Assembly: GCA_948567375.1 (NCBI GenBank)
Contig: OX419759.1
Span: 59,435,493 to 59,499,492 of the forward strand
Source: Lunularia cruciata
Lineage: Eukaryota; Streptophyta; Marchantiopsida; Lunulariales; Lunulariaceae
Direction of reading: 5' to 3'
Length of the DNA stretch: 64,000 nucleotides
Part shown: positions 1 to 10,744 of the stretch, piece after piece
Layout: every line of letters starts with the position of its first letter
How positions within the stretch are numbered: the first letter of the stretch is position 1
The notes under the pieces: model-generated
What the model saw: the letters and a program-made list of their open reading frames with translations, nothing else
What the model was told of the DNA's origin: nothing
The model's database searches: none
Position numbers and translations under genes: made by a program

Positions 1-1904
1 TGCACTAATTAATAACAAAGGCTCAACAACATACTCAAAGGTTCAAAAATAATAAAATTTTATGTCAACAATTACATACCATAGGTTTTGCGAGACAGAC
101 AGAAGACAGAAGGATGGAATGTGGCAAGCAGAGCAAGACTATTCATTGAGTTTGTGCATAGATGATCTATGATCATTATAATTCTGCGTACATATTCGAT
201 CACAAGCAACGGAGGAGTATCGAGAAATTCTTGAGGATGGCAATCCCGAGAACATTCACCCAGAACGGCTAAATGCCAGAGTTTGGCAATTTTCAGATTT
301 TTGAGTGTCTCAAATCTGGAGCCGCTAAGGACCACTATTTTGTCATCTAGTGATAAAACCAAATTCTTAATCTATTATATAAGTAAAGATAGATGGGTAT
401 CTGGGAATAGATATAGGAAATCCTTTGTGGTCTAGCACTAACTCCGTATCATAGATATATACAAGACCTGATTACAACATTAAATTCCTGATTTCCTCTC
501 ATCATCTCGACAATTGAGTCTTCTCAATGATGGCGAATGGTTGTCTGCAGTGGGATAAATTTGAATATTTATATGGAAGTAACTGAAAGTGCCCAAATCT
601 CGGGTGCGGTGTGTTGTATTCGTGTCGTTAGATAAACACTTGTATTCGCTCTAGGGCTTTTCGGTCCAGCACATCGATATCCTTCCGTCATCAGACTTAG
701 TTTTATCACCATTTCCCTGCTGTTTTGTATGTGTTGTCGTAGCATGTACTCTCCATTCTGTCCATTTTATGGTTCTAGTTGGGGATTGGTTGTTCATCAC
801 CAGATCTCACTTCTGAGTTACCTCTTAATGACGCGTTATGTTTCTAAGTGAGATAACGCCAGGATCTTTGCATCTCTTAAAGCGGTTGCGCTTAAGGAGA
901 TCCAAAGGCTGATGCAGAATCCTTTTGAAGGATTCATACTTGGCGGGACAGTTTATCTCTCGGAGCATTCTATATCAGATTTGCATTTTTGCTGTGGCTC
1001 TGCCAGTAGACAGAGAGCGGAGCCACCTGCACTGATTGCTCAGACCTTTTGTTTGACGATTCGAAGTGACTTGTTGCTGGTTATTGGAAATCGGCTAGCA
1101 CTGACAGATAAATCATCGTGCAAATACTAGATCTCGATGACAATGGCTCATTGTTAGATTTCACCAGCTTTTCTGCAGAGACATGGTGCTGTTAAAGGTT
1201 GCTACTTTGCTTCCTATTTCATTTTATCTTTTTACACTAGCTGCAATCAAGCACTTGCTTTATTACATTCACCATTCTCAGTTTCCTTCCCTTTTTTTGC
1301 ACAGTTTACATTCCACAAGTACTATATTACATTCACCATTCTTGTTTTCCTTCTCTTCCATGTTTTACATTCAACCCTCCTTGCATCCATACATGGTTTT
1401 TGGCTTCATTCACGCATTTGTTTCCTCTTCTCCCAAATTTACTCCTTGAATCCTGGTAGCGTGTCCTAGTAGCTTACTTGCTGTCTTCGATACAATTTTC
1501 AATCGTTGTTCACGAGCACACTATTTACGATTATTATCTATGTTACTTACCAGATTCAGCGGTACTTGTACTGTCTATTTACATCTTCCAAGGCATGGTT
1601 TGAAGCGCTGACTATCGTCCTGTCTCGATACTAGCCAGAGATATTTGGTTCAAGGAACAAGATGGATCAGATATGGTGAAGAGGGTCTTCGTTCCGGCAG
1701 TTGTTGCATTACTTGTCGCGGCGTACGTTGAAGAGAAATCCAATTTCGCAGTCCAGTTACCAAAAGAAATTTCGGTTGTCACTTCAAAGAGGCAATTCAG
1801 TAGATCCTAAATTGTCACCACTAATTATGCCGTCAGGGTTGGTTGACCTTTAACATCCGTGCAGCAAACAAACTCATCTTATTCGTTCCCCGACCCGCAG
1901 TCCT
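1..1904. other. No recognisable gene
   Basis: I see only short ORFs and no domain I can support. A minus-strand ORF at 72-362 is leucine-rich and faintly recalls a leucine-rich-repeat fragment, but it is too short to call. Plus-strand ORFs at 912-1130 and 1183-1449 show no family signature. There is no RNA gene or clear transposon end. Confidence 0.5.
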
Positions 1905-2158
1905 GATCTATCTGGCTGAAATGTCCTTCGTTTCCCAGGTGATGCCCGTTTCTCCCTTCAGAAATGGTCGGCATTGTCTCTGTAACAATGCAAGCGAAGA
2001 TAATTGTACTCAAAGAAGTCAGTGAAAATGGGATCTATCTGGCTGAAATGTCCTTCGTTTCCCAGGTGATGCCCGTTTCTCCCTCCAGAAATGGTCGGCA
2101 TTGTCTCTGTAACAATGCAAGCGAAGATAATTGTACTCAAAGAAGGCAGTGAAAATGG
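1905..2158. repeat. 127-bp tandem duplication
   Basis: Two head-to-tail copies, 1905-2031 and 2032-2158, differ at only a few positions. The unit begins GATCTATCTGGCTGAAATG and ends GTGAAAATGG. The near identity points to a recent duplication. Short ORFs cross it in both directions, but nothing suggests they are coding. Confidence 0.9.
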
Positions 2159-2560
2159 ACTATCGCATATACCATGCGGATATGACTGAATAAGCAACAT
2201 GCTTTTAGTGCTACAACGCTGGCCAAATTAATAGCACTGGTCAGATGTTTCATACGTCATTATATCTGGGAAGTATTTAATTAGTGATTCTGATGTTCTT
2301 CTTGTAGACACACCTCGTTGATGAAAGACTCAGATTTCCGCTAAAGTATACACAGCGGACGTACCAGTCTCCTTCTGATTCACATAAGTAGTTCATTTGA
2401 ATATACCCTATCGCCAAGCGGAGTCTATCTCTTGAATCATTTGTCCCACGGTGTAAGTAGAGCGCTTCACCGAGTTCACACAGGCTCATATTAGCATTTC
2501 TCATGATGAGTTTCTCCAATGAAAGGGGTCCCGTAAGTAGACTTCTCAACTGAGCGTTTC
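2159..2560. other. No recognisable gene
   Basis: Only a 90-codon minus-strand ORF (2277-2549) without known motifs. It leads into the R1 repeat copies that start near 2561. Confidence 0.4.
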
Positions 2561-3063
2561 ATTTGTATGTTCCTCCTGGCTCCACAGACTTCCTAATGTC
2601 CAACTTCGTTTGAACAGAGAAAATACATGTAAGTGTGTGTAGGCTAGCAAGCAATTTTCCAGAGATAGATATCTCATAATGATTATGAATGAGATACACT
2701 CGAGATACATAATTGAATATATCTGACCTTTCAGATCCTTATATCCTTTGAGTGTGTTATTTGACTTATTCATTAAGTCATAATATAATATTTTATTTAG
2801 TGAAAATAATGATCATTAAATGTGAATGTTAAAATATATAATTGAATATATCCGACCTTCCAAATCCTTATATCTTTTCAATATTACTTGATTTATTTAT
2901 TAAATCATAATATAATATTTCACTTAATGTGAATGTTAAAATACATAATTGAATATATCCGACCTTCCAGATCCTTATATCTTTTCAATATTACTTGACT
3001 TATTCATTAAGTCATAATATAATATTTCACTTAATGACAATAATGATCATTAAATGTGAATGT
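2561..3063 (-). repeat. Repeat family R1, minus-oriented copies with internal tandem array
   Basis: The block shares long stretches with 5560-6253 in the same orientation, including AGATATCTCATAATGATTATG and the purine/pyrimidine pattern around it. Between about 2705 and 3050 a unit of roughly 107 bp (AAAATA(T/C)ATAATTGAATATA...) recurs three times. Its reverse complement begins again at 3064. R1 may be a piece of a copia LTR, because one copy starts TGTTGGAG, but I find no direct LTR pair. Confidence 0.7.
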
Positions 3064-3290
3064 TGGAGACAATAATATACAAAGGATAAATAATGACTTC
3101 TTACCGTTGATAACAACAAGTGAAACGTTATGTTATGATTTCCTGAATAAATCAAATAATACACTAAAAAGACATAAAGACCTGAAAATCAGATCTATTC
3201 AATCATGTACCTCGAGAGTATCTCCTTCACAATCATAATGAGATATTCATCTCTGCAGAATTGCCTGATTAAATGTTCTAGATTGCAAGA
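3064..3290 (+). repeat. Repeat family R1, plus-oriented copy
   Basis: This copy runs opposite to the one at 6015-6253. The shared edge reads TTGGAGACAATAATATACAA here and its near reverse complement lies at 6234-6253. Together the two form an inverted pair around the gag-protease ORF at 3659-5075. Confidence 0.75.
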
Positions 3291-3305
3291 ACCTGCAGTT
3301 TTCTC

Positions 3306-3633
3306 CTTGATTAAATGTCTCGGTTGCAAGAACTTGCAGTTTTCTCCGGGGACAACTTTGAAGTCTACTGCTTGGATGAGACCCCTGTTAACGTGACAGC
3401 CACCATCCTCAGACATCTGCAGCCAACCGCCCGACAACCTTCTCTAGCGTTTTTTGTCCACGCATTGCTACCAACAATCGCGTGAACTCAAGTTAAAGCG
3501 GACGAGACATCGCCACTCCAAGAAGTGGCCGCCTCAATTGTTTCACGTAACGGCGACCTGCATCCAGGCAGCAGACTTCAAAGTTGTCTCCGGAGACAAC
3601 TGCAGGTTCTTGCAACCAAGACATTTAATCAAG
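3306..3633. repeat. Long imperfect inverted repeat upstream of gag
   Basis: The left arm is 3306-3396 and the right arm is 3544-3633; they are reverse complements over about 90 bp with a modest number of mismatches. The spacer is about 147 nt. Both arms contain the GCAAGAAC(T/C)TGCAG and GACAACTTTGAAGTCT blocks. The left-arm core is itself partly duplicated at 3268-3305. A transcript through this leader could fold into a long hairpin just before the gag start at 3659. Confidence 0.85.
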
Positions 3634-3658
3634 AAAGTTTCCTTTCAAAGAACTTACT

Positions 3659-5075
3659 ATGTCTAATGCATTAGACACAAAATCCTGGCCCATATTTGAC
3701 GGCACACATTACACAATGCACACATTACACAATATGGAAATATAAAATGTCTCAAAAGTTTGATAGTGAATCACTCTTATCCATTGTAGATGGGACAGAG
3801 GCTTGCCCATTGCCAGTTCCTAACGCCATTGCAGTCCAACCACGCACAAATCAAGCAGCAATCACCACTTGGGTTACACGAGATAAGAAGGCCTTCATGG
3901 CCACTACTGATTGTTCGTCTACAGACATAATGGGGCTCATCATGTCCTGCACAACCGCGCATGAAGCCTGGCAAATGCTTGAATGCAATTATGCACAGTC
4001 CAACTTAATCACTAAGTCTCACCTTAAATGCCAATTTTGGCACCTGCGGATGCAAGCAGGGCAATCAGTCACCCAACATCTCAATACATTTAAGACCCTA
4101 ATAGCTCAATTGCAGGCAATGAATGTAATCATGGAACAAGAGGATGAAATAGTCAATCTAATCAAATCTATGTCACCCTCGTATGACACATTAATTCAAG
4201 GACTGCGGGCACAACTTAGCCAACTCACAGTACATGAGATAATGAGCACCTTCCTCCAGGAAGAGGAAGCTCAAACTCAAAGGTCGTTGGATGGCAACCA
4301 TTTGCTATACGCCGGCCAAAAGCCCTCAAAGTCAGACAGGAAGTCACAGGGTAAACCTAAGCGCAAACCAAAGACTGCATGTCCACACTGCAAGAAGATG
4401 GGGCACTGGGGTGCTGATTGCTTTGAGCACTCAGTCAATGGGGAAGCCAGCCGCAATAAGAAGAAAAAGAAAGGTTTCAATACGCAAAAGCAAAATTCTT
4501 CTAAACTAAAAGGCAAGGAGAAGGTTCTCTTAACATGCTTGGTCTCACAAAATCAAAGGCAATCGAATCAGGGTGATACCTCCTGGTCTGTGGACACAGG
4601 CGCCACTCATCACATTGCCTTCGACCGTCAAGCCTTCACCATGATGGAATCCCTCCCAGCACAACAGGACAATACAATCTTACTTGGAGACAGCAGCACC
4701 GTCGCCATAGCTGGGCGTGGCAATGTGCACGTCCAAATTCCAAGCACTGGAGACATTGTGACCATCACAAATGTATATTGGGTCCCGCAACTCACGACAA
4801 ATCTTTTCTCAGCCAGAGAACTCGATAGGAAAGGTGGCTCACTCACTCTCCAAAACCGTAAATGCGTTCTCATGGATGGAGAGGGAGACATCATCACCAA
4901 GTGTTCACTCCAAGATAATCTCTACCTGCTTGGACACACACTTCCCCTCTCAGCGAGCCCATCCCAGCGTGCACTCAATGTGAATATACCAGACACAGCT
5001 ACTCCAATTGACACCACTGAGTTCACACTCCACGAATTTGGAGAGGAATCCAATCTCACTGAATCACTACATTGA
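3659..5075 (+). pseudogene. Ty1/copia-type gag-protease ORF, truncated before integrase
   Basis: The protein is a retrotransposon capsid precursor plus the start of pol. The N-terminal two thirds look like the copia gag (UBN2) fold. Near the middle is a zinc knuckle, CPHCKKMGHWGADC (CX2CX4HX4C), for RNA binding. It is followed by an aspartic protease motif, WSVDTGATHH, near residue 300 of the long frame. The likely original start is the ATG at 3659. A 16-bp tandem duplication near 3703-3734 (CACATTACACAATGCA type) shifts the frame, and the open frame then runs to 5075. The ORF stops after the protease; no integrase, reverse transcriptase or RNase H follows. It could be a gag-only non-autonomous element or simply a truncated copy. 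Flanking R1 repeats are inverted rather than direct, so no LTR pair is established. Confidence 0.85.
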
Positions 5076-5559
5076 TATGCCCTTGTTACGCTCCCAACGC
5101 CTCATGAAGCAATCACTCTACCTACCGATCCGTTGACTAACACTCAAAGCAAGGCTGTCAAACCACAGGAGATGGCTCAGGAGCTCAATGCCCCTTCCTT
5201 GCTGTTCTTCCCGATCACAACGAAGGCAAGGTGTCTGCAAACGTCGGCCGCTACCTTACTACCCAGCCTCACCTTGATGACTTTGCGGCTGGGCAAACCC
5301 TAACTGGCCGTTCAAACGGTAACGACCTGCCTGGCCACATTAGTCAACCATAATTAACCTTATACAGCTATAAGGGACAGAGTGCCTTAATAATCCGAGA
5401 ACCACCCGCTTTCAGTGATTACACTTACCCTACCAGCCAGTCACTGCATTTTATCACCTCCAAAAAATTTTCTTTCACTATTACTAGGTTAGGGTTTGTA
5501 TTACCCAGTCATTTCTCCATCTACAAGCTACTCTTAGTCCACCAAGCATTGCCATATTA
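5076..5559. other. No recognisable gene
   Basis: This continues from the truncated copia ORF but shows no integrase core and no further frame with pol motifs. It may hold the 3' untranslated tail of the copia fragment. Confidence 0.4.
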
Positions 5560-6253
5560 ACCGCATATATTACAGAAAATACATGCAAGTGTGCATAGGC
5601 TAGTAGGCAATTCTCCAAAGATGAATATCTCATAATGATTATGAGGGAGATAGCCTCGAGGTACATAACTTGCCATATGAATCACAAATATTACAGAAAA
5701 TACATGCAAGTGTGAGTAGGCTAGCAGGCTAGTAAGAGAATAGGCTAGTAGGCAATTCTCCAGAAATGAATATCTCATAATGATTGTGAGGGAGATAGCC
5801 TCGAGATACATAACTTGCCATATTAACCACAAATATTACAGAAAATACATGCAATAACCACAAATATTACAAAAAATACATGTAAATGTGCGCAGGCTAG
5901 TAGACAATTCTCCAGAGATGAATATCTCATAATGATTGTGAGGGAGATAGTTTTGAGGTATATAACTTGCCATTTTAACCACAAATATTAAATACATGCA
6001 ATAACCACAAATATTACAGAAAATACATGCAAGTGTGCGTAAGCTAGCCGGCATCCTCTGGAGATGAATATTTCATAATAATGATTAGGAGGGAGATACC
6101 CGAGGTACATAACTGAATAGATCTGACTTTTCAAATCTTGATGTCCTTTCAATATGTTACTTGACTTATTCATTCATCAAATATTAACATAACGTTTCAC
6201 TTGTTATCGGTAGTAAACAGTCATTATTTATCCTTTGTATACTACTGGCTCCA
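5560..6253 (-). repeat. Repeat family R1, tandem array, minus orientation
   Basis: A unit of roughly 120-175 bp recurs about four times. Each carries TACAGAAAATACATG(C/T)AA, CAATTCTCCA(A/G)AGATGAATA and ATAACTTGCCAT. The terminal part (6015-6253) is the reverse complement of 3064-3290. Minus-strand ORFs across it repeat the same peptide (for example LAYAHLHVFSVI), which reflects the DNA repeat rather than a gene. Confidence 0.8.
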
Positions 6254-7266
6254 AAATAATTCTCCGTACGAGAGTATTATCTAGGTCCGACTCTGCTGAG
6301 AGATGAATTCCGGGACCTGGGTAAGGTGGCACCTAGGCATCAAAACATGTTGTAATCGCAAATACAAAACGAAACGTATGGGGAAGAATCGAAATTACAG
6401 CAGATTGTAAATAAAAAATTCAGTATCGATATAGGTCCGTCCTCATCATCCCAATGATAAATTGATTTGAGGTCCGGCCGCAAGCAGCATCTATCCACGA
6501 TCTGGATCCAAATTTCAGAACAAGAGAAGACACTGCAGGTTCCGAATGGTTTTCAGTCGTCCAAATGTTTCTCTAGGCATTGGATATCTCGGTCTCATGC
6601 ATGTGAAACCAAGCACCCGAGAAATTCTCCAGCGTAGCTACAGTTTTCAGGGATCCAAAATGAGTTCAAGAAGCTATGTAGAGGTTACCGACACTCATCC
6701 TGCGCTGAGCACTGAGAATTGATGGAGCTTCTGTTGAAACTCAACTATGGCAAGACTCAAACGGAAACCTCAGGCTCGACCTGAAATTGCGCAAGTTATC
6801 CTCTGAGACATCCGCTCAGTCGAACAATACTGCATTAGAAGCACGAAACGTCATTCCAATTGCCCAATCTGTACTGCCTAATGGTAGGATTTGATTAAAG
6901 GAAGACTAAGCTAACAAGGTCGCGGACAGTCTCTGCGTCTACATAGGCCAGTCCAATGTCTGAACGACGTTCTACACAACAACCGTCACACAAACATAAT
7001 TGAGATTATTCGTTTACACTAGAGATCATTCGTTTACACTATGCATAGCTGTAGGACAAATTTCTCCTAATGGGTGTAACCCCCTCGTACGTCATTGTTT
7101 TATCCTTGCATGATGGGTCTTCCTGTCCTTCTTTTTATCCTTAGCTGTCACCTGTAGCATAGCATAGCATCTGTTTTATCCTTGCATGATGGGTCTTCCT
7201 GCCCTTCTTTTTACCCTAAGCTGTCACCTGGAGCCTGTTGAATGCAGACTAAAGTTTATAGAAAGA
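6254..7266. other. Unassigned sequence with a 59-bp duplication
   Basis: No coding region is recognised. Copies at 7096-7154 and 7172-7230 (starting TGTTTTATCCTTGCATGATG) are near-identical, separated by an AGCAT-rich spacer. A copia insertion interrupts this DNA at 7266/7267. Confidence 0.6.
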
Positions 7267-7546
7267 TGTTAGGAATTAACTCAGGTCTTGAGTTCCTTGA
7301 GTTAGTCTGATTGTGATCAGTTAGTCTAGGGCTGGACTACTATATGTGCGAGCTAATAGACACTCTTTGAGACACATTACTCAGATTATCAAAAATGCCT
7401 TGTGCATGTTCCCGTGGAGGTAGCCTTTTGTAGGTGAACCCCGTATTTACTTGTGTGGATGTAGCCTTATATAGGTGAACCATGTATTTACTTGTGTCGA
7501 ACCATGCTTCATGTTTTTCTTGTGTATCCCTGATTCAGACCTTTCA
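7267..7546 (+). repeat. 5' LTR of copia element
   Basis: 280 bp, against 238 bp for the 3' LTR. The extra 42 bp is a tandem copy of the TAGCCTT...GTATTTACTTGTGT segment near the 3' side. Otherwise the two LTRs align along their full length with scattered differences. Confidence 0.95.
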
Positions 7547-7659
7547 ATTGGTATCAAAGTGAATTGGTTGAAAATAAAAAGGAGTTGGCCTTTACCCGTT
7601 AGCAAGTAGTAGTTGAGAGTGTTTTGTGGCTTCGGAATCATTGGTGCCGAGGAAAAGTG

Positions 7660-7945
7660 AAAGAGATGATTGATGTGCTCAGGGTTAGGGATTCATAATG
7701 GATATAATGAAGGAACTCCTAGCATTCATTTTGGAAACATCCATGCCATTGGAAATCAGGGTGCAAGTTAAGTCAAAGCTCTTGCCGATAAGAGTACAGA
7801 GAAAAAAGATGATTGATGTGCTCAGGGTTAGGGATTCATAACGGATATAATGAAGGAACTCCTGGCATTCATTTTGGAAATATCCATGCCATTGGAAATC
7901 AGGGTGCAAGTTAAGTCAAAGCTCTTGCCAATAAGAGTACAGAGA
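7660..7945 (+). repeat. 143-bp tandem duplication in the copia leader
   Basis: Copies at about 7660-7802 and 7803-7945 share ATGATTGATGTGCTCAGGG, with few differences. It lies between the primer-binding site and gag. Confidence 0.85.
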
Positions 7946-7946
7946 C

Positions 7947-9842
7947 TGGCCTTTGGAACAAGTGAAAATTTGCAACGCGGAGCCCTCATCAGTGCCTTCG
8001 CTCACGCACGGGCTGCTTTGGTAGCAGTGGCATAGTAAGCTCTGAGATATTAAACTTCATTGGAGGGAATCTTATCGAAGGGCTGACCCATTGGAATTAA
8101 TTTGCAGTGAATCATTTTTGCAAAGGAGTGCCAATAGCATCAAGCAAAAGCTTAGATGGGCCTCGTAGTAGACGGTACAGTAAGTTGTAGGTTGTTCTCT
8201 GATGTAGGCACACTCACTTGAGAGTAAGTTCACCAGCAAATTGGTGCAATAAGCTTGTTGGGCAAAGAGAGAGTCCTACCACTATCACGTGGTAGACAAG
8301 ATTTGACAGCACCATCATTGATGCATTCTTGTGAGCAAAGTTGAGAGCAGATATATACTAGCTTGATTTATTTGAGATAGACAAACCTAAAGAATTATCT
8401 CACCTAGTACACGTGTAGTCTAGTTCTGTATGGAAAACCATGTTCAATTTCAAGGCCGTGGAACTCCTTCATTTGGCTTGTCAGAGAACAAAAGAAGGGT
8501 CAAGTGATGCAAGACCCAATCATAAAGTCTTGACTAAACTTCCCAGGATATTGTGTTCTTTGTTTTACAGCCACCTGATCTCAGGGTTGGATTGCCATCA
8601 AGCATGTTGATCTACTTACCTTAGAGAGAAATATGTACCCCCATTGATAGATCAGGGGACGGCTCCTTTCATGCACTTGTGGGTGGGTGAGCCAACCCTA
8701 GTCTTTAGAGAATTGTATCATGAAGTCATGAAGTTGTGTTATCTCTAAAGTGAATAACAATTGAGGTGTTTCTAGAGCAGACCAAAAAATAAAATAAAAA
8801 TTATAGCTCAAACAAAGAGGTTGATTCAAGGAAGGATCAGCTGCAGACTATGATTTTCTCAAAGTAGGGGTGTTAAGCCCTTTAAGGGTGGCAGCTGGAG
8901 TAGATAGGTAATTTACCTCTTTCTCAGAATCTCTACTCAATGGCCCATGTGTGGTAGATCCAACAGACGGAGAAGAGTATGTGGGAGGAGATTCAAAAAT
9001 AATGACAGCAGGGATTGCAGATTGTGATTTGCCTTGAGGAGAAGACTTGGTGGAACGGTGGCTGTGGAGTGTCAAATTTGCTTTGGCCTACAGCTCAGGA
9101 AAGGTTTAAATGCAGAATCAATGCTTATTGATGTATGTCAAGTGTTGTATGGTGTACAGTGCTGGACAAACATGGAATGCAACATTGCAATTAAAAATTG
9201 ATAGACTGGATTTAAATGTGCTTTAGGAGCATATTATTTTGACAAATTGTCTTATTTGTAGGCTTTTTGCTGCAAAGTGGTTGAATCTGCTATCAGCTAA
9301 ATTCATTGGAGGGTTCATTTTATATTCTTTTTTACTTCTACATTTGGCTGTAAGCAAGAGCTTATTTGTTAGAGTGAGCTACAAAGAGGAGAGTTGAGTG
9401 GTCAGACAAAGCATTCTAAAACAATGGTATAGCTGGCAAAGGAGAAGCAAGCAAAGTGTGTGACAAATCCAGTTTCTTGGAGGCAGGTTATTGGAAGTGT
9501 TGGACTTGTTAGTATATAGTTATGCCTTAAAGGGAATATAAACCAGAGGTGTAGAGTTGTTGTACTCAAAAGTTTTATAGAAATTTGCGGAGGTCCAAGA
9601 ACAAGTTCTCATGGTAGGAGAATCCATAAACAGGTCTGTCATCTCATATCAAAATCTAGGAGGCCCAAGGAATGAAGATTTGAGATATTTTCAGCTGGTT
9701 TTGTTCCCAACACAAAGGACATCAAAGCTAGAGCAGGATTGATGCACTGGGTCACAAGAATAGAGTCACAAGGACTGTTGATATAGATCCAACAAAACTT
9801 TTCTAGAGAACCCTTACTTTTACCTTTACCAAACAGGGCAAG
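7947..9842. other. Long non-coding leader of the copia element
   Basis: About 1.9 kb separates the tandem duplication from the gag start, much longer than a usual copia leader. I see no domain in the short ORFs here (for example minus 8848-9075 and 9639-9899). It may contain an older insertion whose ends I cannot see. Confidence 0.5.
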
Positions 9843-10700
9843 ATGGCAATCATGAAGACTAGAGGTGTCAAATTTGACATTGCTAAGTACGATGGACATT
9901 CAAATTATCTCTTGTGAGAGCATCAGGTGAAAGGCATGCTCAAGGCCAACGGTTTTGGAAAAATTGTTGAGACCTAAGACCGATTTGGTGTCAAAGGATG
10001 ATTGGAGTGACATGCAAGAGATAGTTGTATACACAATGGTTTACATTTGCATCCACATGTCATAAAGTAGTTGGGTGAGTACAAGGACTTCATACTCTTT
10101 TTGATGAGCTACAAAAGAAGTACCATCAAAAAGAGTTATCACATTGTCTCTACACATCCTTGAAGCTGATGAACTTCAAGATGAAGGACAATGGGACCAA
10201 AATACAAGATCATATGGATGCATTCATTGATCTTATTGTGGACTTGCAGAATCTTGGAGAAGACCTGAGTGATGAGAGAAAGGCTCTCTACCTATTGAGT
10301 TCTCTCCCTCTGTCCTACCAATCCTTGTCACAAGTGTTACTACATTGTGATAGGAAGACCATCACCTACAATGAGGTGGTGAGTGCTTTATTAACAAATG
10401 ATCTTCAATAGAAGATGATGTTACCTTCCCAACCCTCAACCACTTCAGGAATAGTGTTGAATGTGAATTGTGGAAGGACTCAAAGGCAGAAAAAAGGTGG
10501 GGAATAGAGATCTAAGACTAGATCTTGGTCTAGGGAGAGATCCCAAGATTGTAAGATCGTGCTTTGTTGGAAGTATGACAAAGCTGGTCACCTAAAGAGA
10601 GATTGTCACGGCAAAGCAATCAAGCCATCTTTGGCAAATGTGGTAAAAAGACAACAAGGAAGAAGAAGAGGACGACTTGCTTGATGATGACTATGCTCTA
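9843..10700 (+). pseudogene. Copia gag, broken
   Basis: The reading starts at an ATG at 9843 and continues in several frames. Its clearest stretch is 10160-10411, which resembles the UBN2-type copia gag (LYLLSSLPLSYQSL and DRKTITYNEVVSALL). A zinc-knuckle remnant, CWKYDKAGHLKRDC, lies near 10560-10605; its second metal ligand is Tyr instead of Cys (TAT for TGT). In-frame stops occur after the YLL motif near 9915 and after 10411. Gag normally forms the capsid that packages the element RNA; this copy could not. Confidence 0.8.
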
Positions 10701-10744
10701 TGATGCCAATGGGATGCCCTTTGCACTTCATTTCAACAATGAGG

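Noticed and set aside
72-362. Minus-strand ORF with leucine-rich pattern, possibly a resistance-gene fragment
   Set aside because: No P-loop, no repeated LRR spacing, too short to support.
860-935. Peptide ALKEIQRLMQNP resembling the start of a ubiquitin-conjugating enzyme
   Set aside because: Only about a dozen residues match and no catalytic Cys region follows in any frame.
5560-6253. Possible CRISPR-like or satellite array
   Set aside because: Repeats are long, diverged and have no uniform spacers; it is a decayed R1 tandem array in plant DNA.
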